64,000 nt of DNA from positions 62,001 to 126,000 of the forward strand of contig CALDYU010000007.1 in NCBI GenBank assembly GCA_937944485.1. Reading direction: 5' to 3'. The notes under the pieces were generated by a model. That model searched no databases. It worked only from the letters and a program-made list of their open reading frames with translations, and was not told where the DNA came from. Positions 1-12,600 of this stretch are shown here, in pieces. The stretch's first letter is position 1, and every line of letters starts with the position of its first letter. The translations under genes and the position numbers were made by a program. The DNA is from an uncultured Flavobacteriaceae bacterium. Its GTDB lineage: Bacteria; Bacteroidota; Bacteroidia; Flavobacteriales; Flavobacteriaceae.

Positions 1-773
1 AAGAATTGTTTAGACTCGGTGTACAGCACCAAGTGTGGGCTGAAGAAGCGCAACAAGGGTGGCGAAATGCTAATTTCAGACCAGGGCAAACCATACTTGA
101 TTTAGGTTGCGGACCTGGGTATTGCACTAAAGAATTAGCATTCATCACAGGTGAAGAAGGAGGGGTCATTGGGGTCGATAAATCTAAAAATTACATTGCT
201 TTTTTAAATAAAACAGCCAAACAATTCCATTTAAATATTGAAGCCATACATGCTAATTTTGATGATTTAGAACTTAAAACTTCGAGCCTAGATGGCATGT
301 ATTGTCGATGGGCATTGGCGTGGATACCTAAACCAAAAGAAGTACTTCGAAAGGTGGTCGCTGCATTAAAACCTGGTGCAAAAATGGTTATTCACGAATA
401 CTATGATTGGGGAGTATTGCAAACAGAACCTCAAAAAGAAAATCTGACCAAAGCTATAAAACAAGCCCTTAAAAGCTTCAAAGATTCAGATAGTGAAATA
501 GATATCGGCAGATATTTACCCAAGATATTGTCAGAAATAGGAATGAAAATCGTTGGTTTTCGACCTATGGCTAAAATTGCTACGCCTAATAATGGCGTTT
601 GGCAATGGCCTAAAACTTTTTTTCAAAGCTACTTTCCAAGGTTGGTTTCTCAAAACTACCTTTCAACAACAGAAGTACAATTAGCGCTGCAGGAATTAGA
701 GGAACTTGAAAAAACAGACGGAGCCAGTATATGCACATGCCTAATGGTAGAGCTTATCGCTGAAAAAATATAA
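1..773 (+). CDS. SAM-dependent class I methyltransferase, 5' end outside window
   Basis: Class I methyltransferase of unknown substrate. The SAM-binding motif I is visible as LDLGCGPGYCT, followed by an acidic residue after the second strand (GVDKS) and a later strand in a DGMYCRWALAW context, as in UbiE/small-molecule methyltransferases. The reading frame is open to the left edge, and the only nearby start would be a TTG at position 6. The usual family N-terminus is missing, so I read this as a gene cut by the window edge. It ends with TAA at 771-773 and is followed after a gap by rpe. The substrate cannot be told from the sequence. Confidence 0.85.
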   Translation, partial: ELFRLGVQHQVWAEEAQQGWRNANFRPGQTILDLGCGPGYCTKELAFITGEEGGVIGVDKSKNYIAFLNKTAKQFHLNIEAIHANFDDLELKTSSLDGMYCRWALAWIPKPKEVLRKVVAALKPGAKMVIHEYYDWGVLQTEPQKENLTKAIKQALKSFKDSDSEIDIGRYLPKILSEIGMKIVGFRPMAKIATPNNGVWQWPKTFFQSYFPRLVSQNYLSTTEVQLALQELEELEKTDGASICTCLMVELIAEKI

Positions 774-826
774 CAGTACAAGTCAACCAGCGTTTATCGA
801 CCTATAAAATTGACGTTCCAATTCCG

Positions 827-834
827 TACTTTTG
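827..834 (+). promoter_or_regulatory. Putative -7 promoter element for rpe
   Basis: TACTTTTG matches the Bacteroidota -7 consensus TAnnTTTG and lies 26 bases before the rpe start. A TTG occurs upstream, but with only about 14 bases between the elements, which is shorter than usual. The -33 assignment is therefore weak. Confidence 0.45.
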
Positions 835-859
835 TAAGAAATACTGAAGATTCCATAAC

Positions 860-1516
860 ATGAGTGTAAAAATAGCACCTTCACTACTAGCAGCAGATTT
901 TGGCAACCTACAACGTGATGTAGAAATGGTAAATCAAAGTGAGGCCGATTGGCATCATATCGATGTGATGGATGGTGTTTTTGTGCCTAATATTTCATAT
1001 GGCATGCCAGTGGTAAAAGCAATAGCCGAATACGCTACCAAACCCTTAGATGTGCATTTGATGATTGTAGATCCGGACCGCTATATAAAAAATTTTGCAA
1101 CGCTGGGTGCCGAAATACTCACTGTGCATTACGAAGCCTGTACCCATTTACATAGAACACTACAAGCCATTAAAGCAGAAGGTATGAAAACGGGAGTAGC
1201 ATTGAATCCGCATACCAGCGTAAATCTTTTAGAAGATACCATTCGAGATATTGATCTTGTTTGCTTGATGAGTGTCAATCCTGGTTTTGGCGGACAGTCT
1301 TTTATTGAAAATACCTATACTAAAGTTCGGGCGCTAAAAGAACTTATAGTTTCGAAAAACTCGAATACCTTAATTGAAATTGATGGTGGTGTGACTTCTA
1401 TAAATGCAAAATCATTAAGGGATGCTGGTGCTGATGTTTTGGTAGCTGGTAGTTTTGTATTCAAAAGCGCAAATCCAACACAAACTATAAGCGATCTAAA
1501 GCAAATAGCAGGCTGA
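860..1516 (+). CDS. rpe: Ribulose-phosphate 3-epimerase
   Basis: Interconverts ribulose 5-phosphate and xylulose 5-phosphate in the cytoplasmic pentose phosphate pathway. The 218-residue length is normal. Family landmarks are all present: SLLAADFGNL at the N-terminus, the metal-binding His and catalytic Asp in HHIDVMDGVFVPN, the DVHLMI strand, MSVNPGFGGQ with the phosphate-binding loop, and EIDGGV with the second catalytic Asp. A final GADVLVAGSFVF completes the TIM barrel. The stop codon overlaps the next start by one base (TGATG), so rpe and the following reductase are probably translationally coupled. Confidence 0.97.
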   Translation: MSVKIAPSLLAADFGNLQRDVEMVNQSEADWHHIDVMDGVFVPNISYGMPVVKAIAEYATKPLDVHLMIVDPDRYIKNFATLGAEILTVHYEACTHLHRTLQAIKAEGMKTGVALNPHTSVNLLEDTIRDIDLVCLMSVNPGFGGQSFIENTYTKVRALKELIVSKNSNTLIEIDGGVTSINAKSLRDAGADVLVAGSFVFKSANPTQTISDLKQIAG

Positions 1517-2490
1517 TGGAAGTATATGACCTTGTCATTGTAGGAGGAGGCCCTATAGGAATTGCTTGTGGCTTAGAAGCTCAAAAAAAAGGACTTCGCT
1601 ATCTTATCATTGAAAAAGGCCCCATTGTCAACTCTCTTTTTAACTACCCATCCAACATGCAGTTTTTCTCTTCTTCAGAGAAATTAGAAATTGATAACAT
1701 ACCCTTTATTAGTACTGAAGCAAAACCAAAACGCGATGAAGCCTTAGAATATTATCGTAGAATTGTGACTTCAAATAAGTTACATATTCACCTTTTTGAA
1801 AAAATAGAAACGGTTCATAAAACCGAGAATCTATTTACAATTGTTTCTGATAAGCGAAAGTACAGCGCTTCAAACGTCGTCTTAGCAACAGGCTTTTATG
1901 ATTTGCCTAAAACTTTAGAAGTACCTGGAGAAGATTTGTCAAAAGTTTCGCATTATTATAACAATCCGCATTATTATGCGAGTCAAAAACTTGCCATTAT
2001 AGGTGCAAGCAATTCTGCAATTGATGCTGCTTTAGAATGCTATAGAAAAGGTTCTGAAGTGACCCTAATTATTCGAGGTCCTGAAGTGGGTAGTCGTGTA
2101 AAATATTGGGTGAGACCTGATATCATCAATCGCATTGAAGAGGGCAGTATTAAAGCCTATTTCAATGCCACCGTGAAAGAAATTAAAAAAGATACTCTCA
2201 TTATTGAATCCCTTGAGGGAGAAAAGACCCTCGAAAATGATTTTGTTCTGGCTTTAACAGGGTACATGCCCAATTTCGAATTTTTAGAAAAACTCGGAAT
2301 TCAATTGTCTGAAGACGGAAAAAAATTACCAAATTACAATCCGAACACCATGGAAACTAATGTAAGCGGACTTTATTTAGCCGGGGTGATTTGTGGTGGA
2401 ATGGAAACTCATAAGTGGTTCATTGAAAATTCGCGTGTTCATGCTAAGATAATTATCAAGAACATTCTAAAAACAAATGCGAAAACTTAA
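1516..2490 (+). CDS. ypdA: YpdA-family NAD(P)H flavoprotein (putative bacillithiol disulfide reductase)
   Basis: A two-Rossmann flavoprotein of the thioredoxin-reductase-like superfamily. The FAD motif is VGGGPIGIACG near residue 10 and the NAD(P)H motif is IGASNSAIDAALE around residue 160. The NYPSNMQFFSSSE segment and the length of 324 are characteristic of YpdA/Bdr, which reduces oxidised bacillithiol in Firmicutes. There is no CxxC redox centre, as expected for YpdA. The Cys that follows GGGP in staphylococcal YpdA (Cys14) is Ile14 here, and the nearest Cys is residue 18. The substrate assignment is therefore by family only. It overlaps the rpe stop by one base. Confidence 0.8.
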   Translation: MEVYDLVIVGGGPIGIACGLEAQKKGLRYLIIEKGPIVNSLFNYPSNMQFFSSSEKLEIDNIPFISTEAKPKRDEALEYYRRIVTSNKLHIHLFEKIETVHKTENLFTIVSDKRKYSASNVVLATGFYDLPKTLEVPGEDLSKVSHYYNNPHYYASQKLAIIGASNSAIDAALECYRKGSEVTLIIRGPEVGSRVKYWVRPDIINRIEEGSIKAYFNATVKEIKKDTLIIESLEGEKTLENDFVLALTGYMPNFEFLEKLGIQLSEDGKKLPNYNPNTMETNVSGLYLAGVICGGMETHKWFIENSRVHAKIIIKNILKTNAKT

Positions 2491-2686
2491 CTTCAGTATC
2501 AAAAGCGACACCCTTTGCTTGAATAATATAATACTATTTTCGTTTGCATTGTAAGAACTGATTGCCATTTTATACTAAGAAGAAGCGATGACCAATACAA
2601 CAGAGCAAAAGTCTTAGTTTTAATGAAAGTATGGGTCATACGAATGATCAGATTAATAATTCAATTGTTGTTCTAAATAAAAAGTG

Positions 2687-2956
2687 ATGGTGAAAATATT
2701 GCAATGGCTCTTGGGAAAAAAAGAAGATGAATTTTCAAAGGTTCCACAAGGCGTCTGCCCCAACTGTTGGGGCGATCAAGAATACGATAATATAGTTCGT
2801 GAAAAATTTAAAGATGCTCAAATTGGCGTCAATAATAAAGAAAATAAATACGCTTTTATACAAGATTTTGTAGTCACACATTTAGATGGTATCAGATTAA
2901 AAAGTACGGTCAGTGGTTTGGAATGCCCCTCATGCCAATTTAAATCTAAAATGTAA
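2687..2956 (+). CDS. Small zinc-ribbon-like protein
   Basis: An 89-residue soluble protein that I recognise only as a conserved hypothetical type. Two CxxC pairs (VCPNCWG near residue 23 and ECPSCQF near residue 80) probably bind one zinc ion and bracket a charged middle segment. No signal peptide or membrane segment is visible. A GTG three bases upstream could also serve as start, but the ATG gives the more usual N-terminus MVKILQWLLG. It stands alone between two gaps. Confidence 0.6.
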   Translation: MVKILQWLLGKKEDEFSKVPQGVCPNCWGDQEYDNIVREKFKDAQIGVNNKENKYAFIQDFVVTHLDGIRLKSTVSGLECPSCQFKSKM

Positions 2957-3626
2957 TGCTTTATCATAGCATCAATGAATTACTAATTATATTATATCAA
3001 TAGAAATTTTAATTGTTTGTCATTTAACTAGTGATGGTTTGTAGTCTTGCGAAAGCCAGTTATTCAAGAAAGGTCATATGGTATCACTAGTGCTATTTTC
3101 AGTATTCAAGGCACTTACTTGCACATAGACGTCAAAATAAAAGTATTTCTGCAAAACTCTATAAATTAGTGAATCTTTTCCCTATCGATCCCATACCTCA
3201 TATACCGATGAACGAGTCGATCCTTTTTATAATGATAGCTTAGGTCAAAATCATGCTAATTATCCTTTTCAAAGTCTCTAGCTATTCTATTTGATCACAA
3301 TAAATAGGTTTTGACTATTCTTTCAGAACAAATCAGCTAGAAAAGGCCGTAACACTATAATGATGATCAAGCCAAGCTTCATGTAGCCCTATAATTTTTA
3401 CCAAAAAGCAATTTCAAGTTGGTTCTCAGCCAAATCGTATTAGCGCCAATGCTTCCACATCATCTGACATTTTCACCACAAATTTGCTTTAGTACACAAC
3501 ATTTGTAAGGTTTTTCTTATTTAAATGTAGTAATTCGCTGCGATTAACTATCCGCCTAGAAATTCGCAAACACCTCTTAGCAGCGTGTAGTTTAAACAAA
3601 AAATTTAATTATACCAATACAGTAGT
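2957..3626. other. 670-base intergenic region without a recognisable gene
   Basis: No convincing ORF, RNA gene or strong hairpin is seen. A stretch around 3180-3285 stays open for about 35 codons with protein-like composition (frame reading YRSHTSYTDERVDPF) before a TAG, and an adjacent frame is open just upstream. This might be a decayed gene, but there is no recognisable family. The last 150 bases must hold the promoter of the giant surface-protein gene. The best -7 candidate is AACATTTG near 3500, one mismatch from TAnnTTTG. Confidence 0.5.
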
Positions 3627-6600
3627 ATGAAAAAAGTAGCCGCACACCAATTAAAAATAAGTATTTGTAAAAAGTTATTTTTAATAACACTTGTTTTATC
3701 ATTCTTTAGTACCGCAACGCACGCACAGATACCTGCCAATGAAACGGTACTTACTATTATAAACACCTACCAATCAGGGGGTAATGAAGGTGGTGTGACC
3801 ATTAATATTTACGATGCCAATACAGATGCGTTGCTGCATACGTATTCTAACGTAAATGTCAACCACTTTATAAACCCGGCCAACTGGGGAGGAAACAATA
3901 CCACCCCTTATAAAGCAGGGTACTCTGGTATGACTATTTTTATTACCAATGGTAATGTGGGGTATCCGGTGCGAATACAAGAATTGAACCAATGGGGTAC
4001 TACACCTTTTGCGCAACTCAACCTGAGATATGCAAGAAACATGACCATTATGGCCACTGACACGCCCAACTTTGCACCAGATGCAAGTATATGGCGTTTG
4101 TTCAGGGAAAATAATCAAGCTGACCTTTTTGATGCCAGTGCTGCCGATATCGGTACTTGGAATACCAGTAACGTAACCAACATGCAGGAAGCTTTTTATG
4201 CTACTACAAATTTCAACCCAGCTAATTTAGGAAACTGGGATACCAGCAATGTCACCAATATGTCGTACATGTTTCGTAGTGCACACAATATGACCTCTTT
4301 TGATATTGGTAATTGGGATGTTGGTCGGGTGACCAACTTTACGAATATGTTCGCGTACAACTCGCTATTTAACACTGCCAGCATCAACAATTGGAACATA
4401 GGCGAAAACACAGGTACAGATACTATAAACATGTCTTATATGTTTCTTCAGGTACCCAGTTTCAATACTCCCCTTTCGGGTTGGGAACGTGCTCCTGGAA
4501 CTAACGGAGGCACAGACCCTGGGAGTACTATGGCTTATGTTTCCAATATGTTTGGCATGTTTCAAAATGCCGGCTTATTTAATCAAAATATAGGAGGTTG
4601 GAACGTTGGTCGGGTCACTAACTTTCAACAAATGTTTTACAGTGGTAGTAATACGGCACCTGTTAGATTCAACAATGGAGATGCCTTTGGAGTATTAGGC
4701 ACCAATATGCAAAACTGGAATGTTGGAGCCAACTTGGCCCCTGGCGAAACCATTACCATGACCTTGATGTTTGGCACCAACCACCCTAATAACTTGTATG
4801 CAGAGTTCAATCAGAATTTGGGGAATTGGGATGTGACGAAAGTAACCAATTTTAATAGCATGTTCCGTTACAATACAGGCTTTACCGGTGCAGGTTTGAG
4901 CGGTTGGAACATTAGTGGTAGTAATACAGACCCTGTTAACATGAGCGAAATGTTCTTTTATGCTCGTGCCTTCAATGAGTCTTTATCCAATTGGGAAGAC
5001 GGGGCAAACTCAACAATGCAGTATGTCACCACTACAAACAGTATGTTCGAAGAGGCCGATGCTTTTAATCAAGACTTAGGCGGATGGAATGTTAGTCGCG
5101 TCATCAGTTTTAGTGAAATGTTTTACAGAGCTAACGTATTTAATAACGGTGATGCCGCAAGTATAGTGGGTACGGGTATGCGCGATTGGAACATTGGGAG
5201 CAATCTCACAACAGAAAACATAAGCATGTATCGTATGTTTAGAGACACTCCTGTCTTTAACCAAGATTTGAGTAATTGGGATGTTACTAAAGTGACACAG
5301 TTTACAGAAATGTTTTACAATGCAGATGCATTTACAGGCGATGGTGAAGCTGAGGTTACTGGCGGTAGCGAATTGTTGACCTCTGGTTTAAGCAACTGGA
5401 AAATTAGCGGTACCGAAACAGATGCAGTAATTATGACCAATATGTTTGGCTTGGCACCAGTATTTAATGAGCCCTTAAATTCTTGGGAAACCAATGCTGG
5501 TTCTACCATGGCCTATGTGACCCATATGAATGCCATGTTCAATGGGGCACTGATTTTTAACCACCCTTTGGGGGATTGGGATGTGGGCCGGGTAATCACC
5601 TTTGGCGCCACCTTTGCCAACATGAATGCCTTTGCCGACCCAGCACCTAGTATTAATACCTGGAACATTGGTCAAAACACGGGTACGACGGGCATAGCCA
5701 TGAACAGTATGTTCAATAACTCAAATGCCTTTAATACTCCCTTGGCAAGCTGGGAGACCAATGCCAATTCAAGTCTAGAATATGTAAGTACCATGAACAG
5801 CATGTTTATGAATGCCGACATCTTTAATCAAGATTTAGGCGATTGGAATGTAAGCAGGGTGCGGGACTTTGCCCAAATGTTTTATCGATCTTCTGGGTCT
5901 ACTGCATTTAATAATGGGGATGCCTCAGGAGCCATTGGTACGGGTATGCAAAGCTGGAACATGGGTGCCAACCTTACGGGTAACGAGACCATAACCATGT
6001 ACAGAATGTTTCGCCAGTCGCAATCCTTTAACCAAAACCTGAGTGGTTGGGATGTTCGTAGGGTCAACAACTTTCAAGAAACTTTTTATTGGACAGAAGC
6101 TTTTACGGGTGCAGGTCTGCGCGATTGGCAGATTAGTGGCAGCAATACCTTTGGCATCACTATGCGCAACATGTTCGGTGTAGCGAGGGCCTTTGTAGAA
6201 CCCTTGGCCACCTGGGAAACAGGAACAGGGTCTACCATGGGCTATGTTACTAATATGCGTGAGATGTTCAATAACACAGACAATTTTAACCATCCTATTG
6301 GGGCTTGGGATGTGGGTAGAGTAACAAATTTCATTTATATGTTCCTCAATGATGGAGGCTTTACTGACCCCGAGCCCAGTATCGCCAATTGGAATATTGG
6401 ACAAAATACGGGAACTGCAGGTATTAATATGCAGGGAATGTTTCAGGCTAATACTGCCTTTAACAATCCACTAGAAGATTGGGAACGTGCCGCCAATACA
6501 CCTGACAAAGACCCAAGACCAAGTACTATGGCCTATGTAACTACGATGCGAGATATGTTCCGTAACGGCGCCATATTCAACAATACAGTGAATACTTGGA

Positions 6601-9600
6601 ATGTAGGTCGTGTAGGAGATTTTCATGCTATGTTCCACCTCAATCCCAATTTTAACCAACCGGTGAACAATTGGAATATTGGTGAAAACCGAGGTAATGG
6701 TATTAACATGCAGTACATGTTTGGCCCAGCTACGGCATTTAATCAACCTGTTAACCAATGGGATGTAAGTAAAGTACAGCACTTTTTTCATACGTTTAAT
6801 GGAGCTACCTCTTTTGATCAGTCATTGGCGGCTTGGACCCCTATAACAGGTACTGATTTTAGAAATATGCTAAGTAACTCTGGCCTATCGGTGGCCAACT
6901 ATGATGCAACATTGACCAGTTGGGCGCAGCAAGATTTGATAGATAACCGCGTATTAGGTGCTGTAAATTTAGAATTTTGCGCGGCAGAACCTTTTAGAGC
7001 TAGTTTGGTAACCGATCAGGGTTGGACGATACAAGGTGATGCCTTGGGTTGTGCCCCGGGTAACGTGAGTGGTTCGGGTACCTTATTCTATTGGGTCACT
7101 GCGGGCGCCGTACCTGCAAATGATGGAGATCTCATCACCGAATGGCGTGACATTTCAGGCGACGGGCGTGTGTTTGCACAAACCACCCCAGCCAATCAAC
7201 CTACCTTATTGAAAAACACGACCGACATGGTCAACTTCAACCCTCTTATGAAATTTGATGGGGCCGATGATTTTGTTGAAGGCTATGATTTCAATACGCT
7301 AGATCCTAGTTTTCCAACAGACCATAGAAATACAATTCCTGATACGCGTAGCGCAAGTTCGGTATTGGTTACTGGCACCCCTCCCAATGAAATTACGTAT
7401 GGCGCAGGTTCGTCTGGCATTGGCAATACTTTTAACACAAACGCCACAGGAACAGGTTCTTGGCGTCCCGCCAACCTACCTACCGAGAACGCGAACACAA
7501 CAGAATATTTACAATTAGATTTTGGTGAAATTGTTCCTATTAGTACCATTCGTACGCAAGGGGAACTTGCCAACCAACGCCCCAATAATTGGGTAACCAG
7601 CTATACGGTAGAAATTTCTACCGATGGTACCAACTATACCCAGCTCGATGGTGTTTTTACAGGAAATACAGATCGTTCTACCAGGGTTCGTAACCAATTT
7701 TCGGCCAATACTCCAGCACAATACGTGCGTATATATCCACAAACATGGAGTGGATACCCAGCCCTAAGTGTTGACGTAGGCAGCAACGGATACAATGCCT
7801 TGAGCACTTTTGTATTGGCAGTTGAAGATTCTCGTCAGAACAATGTGACGCAATCTATCAACCATTTAGACACCAATAACCGATTGGATATTTCGGTTAC
7901 TAACGGTGCAGGAAATGCAACGGTAGACAACAGTTTTAATGGCAATGGTAGCGTTGCACTATCCGATGCTTCACCTGCAGTTTCTGACAAACCTTTCTTA
8001 ATCAATTATAGTGTAACAGGTACTGGCGAAGCACGCCTGTATCGTAATGGTGATGAAGTAGCCACTGATGCTAGCCCAGAAAAATATAGTCTTATGGGAA
8101 CTACTTATTTAGGTGGGTTACCTACAGACAATTACTTTAACGGTAAAATAGCGGAAGCCAATCTTTTTGGTGTTGATCTAGATCAAAGCCAACGTGAGCG
8201 CATCAATACCTATTTTGCTATAAAATATAACATTCCGCTTCAGCATAATTTTATCTATGAAGATGAAAATGAAGACATCGTAACCGTTTGGGACAAAACG
8301 ACCAATGCTGATTACGACAATGATGTATTTGGTTTGGCCAAAGACGATAATCAAGGTTTGAACCAAGGTATCAGTAGCTCTCGAAATGATGATGACAAGG
8401 TACTTACCGTAGCAACGGTACGGGATTTTGCCAACTTGAATAGCGACCCAGGCAGGTTATCTTTAACCGGTACTTCGGCCTTTGTGGTCGTGGGTAATGA
8501 TGACGGCGATACCAGTTTTAGCATTAATAATGCCCCTAATAAATTCAAGATGATGAACAGGAAATGGTACGCCCAAGTGACGGGCAATGACCAACCCTTG
8601 TTTTTCGAGTTTAACGTAGGGCTTCCCTCTTTTGATATTCCCGATACGGAACAAACACCCGATTACTATTTGCTAATCGATAGCAACAGTGACGGAGATT
8701 TAAGTGATGAACAACCCGTACTGATGACCAATACCAGTGGCGACCTATGGTCTACACCCAATGCGGTGACCGTTGCTGACGGACAAATTTTTACCGTTGC
8801 CTATGCTTTTACAGTATTTCCTGGAGGTGTAGCACCTAATTTGGCCCTTTGGCTAAAAGGAGATGCAGGTACTATAGGTGATGCTGCGATGACGGAATGG
8901 GAAGATCAATCTGTCAACAACAATCATTTTGCGCACAGGGCATCTACGAATAATCCTGATGCTACAGCACGCACAACAAACTTTAATCCTGCTGTTACTT
9001 TTGATGGAGACGCTGGTTTTGAATTATTCAACAATGATTTAGGTCTCGCTGGAAATACTGACTTAAGTTACTTCTTTGTCAGCTCAATTGACGATTTAGT
9101 AGATAGTCAAACCCTGATGCATCTACAATATGACAACCCTGGGGATAGTAATCTCTCCAACTCAAGACATTTTCGCTATTCGGGTACAGCGACAACGGAA
9201 ACCTTGAGACGAGGAAGTCCTAATGATGGATCTATAAACGGTTCCACAGGAATTGCTGCACCAATTAACCCCATAGCAGGCTTACCCAATATTTCAGCCT
9301 ACCAAAGATCCGGAACTGATGGCATATTCAGTTTTAATAGTTTATTGGGCACAACAAGCACCGATGACCATATACCACCTACGTTCCAGGAGATTACCAT
9401 AGGGATAAGACAAGATGGTATCAATGTAGAAAGACTTACGGGTAACATTGAAGAAATTATTGCCTACAATGTCAATATCGCACCATTTGAAAAGCTACGA
9501 GTAGAATCTTACCTCGCTTTAAAATATGGTATTACCTTGAACCAAGATACTGCAACAAACTATGTCGCCAGCGATTGGGATGGTAGCATGGGTACCCTAA

Positions 9601-12600
9601 TGTGGGACAGTGCAGTCGACACCGATTACAATAGCGACATTTTCGGTATAGGTCAAGACGAGGCAGCCGGTTTGAACCAAAAAGTATCAAAGTCTATTAA
9701 CGGCAGTACAGTTATGACTGTTTCTTTGGATGATGATGACTTTACCAAACTCAATAATGCGGTTGTCAATGGACATACTAATAATTTACAGTTTATGAGC
9801 TTTGCTAGTAATGGTCTCGAAACAACAGATCAGACCACGGAGCTAGATGCCGCTAATTATAACTTAGGTATTTCACGAGAGTGGCAAGTATACAAAACGA
9901 CTAACTTTACCGATGCGGTCAACCTAAAATTTGAAGGCTTTGGAGGCTATGATGTCATACAAAGTACTGATGATGACTTTTCGACTGCAGGAGATCAAAC
10001 GGTACTGGGTACCTTGGATGACAATGGTGAATTGACCAATGTAACGGGCTTGGTAAGTGGTCGTTACCTTAGTTTAGCGATTTATGCGCAAGCACCAGGT
10101 GGAGTCACATCAAACCTCGCCCTTTGGTTAAAGGCTAATGAAGGCGTTGAAGGTGTTACCGATGTTACAACTTGGAATGATCAATCTTTAAACGACTATC
10201 ATGCAACAACGGTAGTTTCTGATCCTCAAAATTCGGCTAATGAAATTAATTTCAATCCCAGTATTCTATTTGACGGAGACGATAATCTTGAAATACCTGT
10301 AGCCAATGTTATACCAACAGGCAATAACGATTTTGCCGCCTATGTTGTGGCAAGTAACAACGACGGTGGGCGCAGAACAATTTTAAATCAAGGAAATTCA
10401 GGTGCTTCAGGAACTACCTTGTTCGAAATAGAGGTTGCATCTACAGGAAGTAATCTTGTAAACAGATTTGACTTAGGTGGCACTGATTTGAATCAAACTA
10501 CTCCTATTAGTACAAATCAACCCTTTTTATACGATGTACATTATGATTCGGCAACAAATACTACCTACGGATATACTTTTGGAGCGGATGAACAAACTCT
10601 AAATAGTGCTAGAAATGGTGCTACAGGATTTAATACTAAAATAGGCGGTGGGCTTAATTTTTGGGACGGTAACATATCTGAAATTATCGTTTATGATGCT
10701 TCACAAGAAAATTCAAGCATTGAACAACGAAAAATAGAATCTTATTTAGCCTTAAAATATGGTATTACACTAGACCGAAGTGTACAAGATTATGTAGCCT
10801 CTGACGGTACCGAAGTCTTTACTACAACGGCTCAAGAAGAGATTGTGTATCAAGATAATTCAACCCCGAACGATGGCTTTTCATTATCAACTCCAGACTT
10901 ATTGTATACGCCTTTGGTTGATGAAATATTTCAGAGCATTACCATAGCATCAATTACCGAGGACTTTAGCAGTTCGGGAACAGTAGTTATGGAATGGACG
11001 GATCCTGCAACTTCTACAATGTATCAGGCCACGACGAATGTACCGGCCGACTACCAAGGAAGTATCATCTTTAATTTTGGCCAACCCTTGACCATGCAGG
11101 CTGGAGTACAACAACGCTTTAGCTTTAGCGCGGGCACCTTAGCCGATTTAAGCGCCGTTACCATTGACATGGTAGCAGGTGGCTCAGGGCGTATGATCAA
11201 TTCGGCACCCACACAGGGCTCGCACAGCGTACCAGTTACCATCACGAATATTTCTAATCCTGATGCTTGGAACGATGTCTTTGGTATCGGCCGTGACGAT
11301 GCTTCAAGTTTGAATCAAGAAGTCTCAAAATCGATAAATAGTGGAACTATTCTAACCGCTTCTACTACAAACGATTTTACGAGTCCTAATGACGATTCTA
11401 GAACAGATTTGGCCGACATGCAGTTCTTAGTAATGGGTAATAATGGCATGGGAACCAACACCATAAAAAGTGAGCAAGTTCCCGCAGGATATAATGTACG
11501 CACGGCACGTATTTGGCAAGCGCAAAACACCAACAACGTGGGTGCGGTCAATTTAAAATTTGATGGTTATGACGAAACATGGTCCATTGTGGTTGATACC
11601 GACGTTAATTTTAGTAACGGTAGCGCGACGCCTCTCAATGCCAATGGCGAGGTAACAGTGACCCTAAGCAATAATGCATCCTTCACTTTAGTAAGTAATA
11701 TTATTGCACCTGGCGGGGTTATAGCAAACAATAGTCTTTGGTTAAAAGCTGATGCCGATGCTTATAGTGATGCTGGCGTTACCAACGCCACTGACAATGA
11801 TGCCATACAACAATGGGTAGATCAATCGCCTAACGGGTTCATTGCAAATCAGCCTAATGCTGGGGATGAACCAAGTTTTGCCGATAATGTAATCAACTTT
11901 AATCCAAGTATTGCTTTTGAGGCAGCCAACACTGAAGATCTTCACTTAGATCACACGCAACCGGGCACAGCTCCTAGAGATAATGAATCATACACCGTAT
12001 TTTCTGTAGGTACCATTAACGCAACTACAGGTTTACAAACTTTATATGATGCGAGTGACGTAGAAGCAACTGTTAATGAAAGTGCTCGTTTCTTTATCCA
12101 AGATGATGAGCATCGCATGGATTGGGGTGCCAACGAACTTCTAAGTGGACCTGGAAGTATTTCGGATAACACTCCGTTTATGGTAACCCACCGCTATGAT
12201 AATACGACTGGACGAGAAGTTTACACTGAAGGCAGTTTATCTAATTCGGATACTGAAACTAATTTTAATGCCAACAATATCTTTCGAGTTCGAATTGGTT
12301 CGTTAGAGGCCTTACATCTGGATGGACAAATCAGTGAGCTCGTTTTTTATAAGGCAAGTGCACTATCTGCGACGGACCGTCAAAAAGTAGAGTCCTATCT
12401 AGCTTTAAAGTATGGTATTACCATAGATGCTAGTAGTTCAAATTATTTGAACAGTGACGCTACATCAGTGTATGACCTTAGTTCATACAGTAACGATGTA
12501 TTCGGTATTGCTAGAGATAATGATTCTGGGCTTGATCAACAGATATCAAAATCTGTCAATGACGGTTCAATACTCACAATTTCTACAGATACTAATTTTA

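Noticed and set aside
5925..6404. Minus-strand ORF of 159 codons inside the giant adhesin gene
   Set aside because: Open frames on the opposite strand arise from the repeated codon pattern of the DUF285 repeats; several similar ones occur and none has a recognisable domain.
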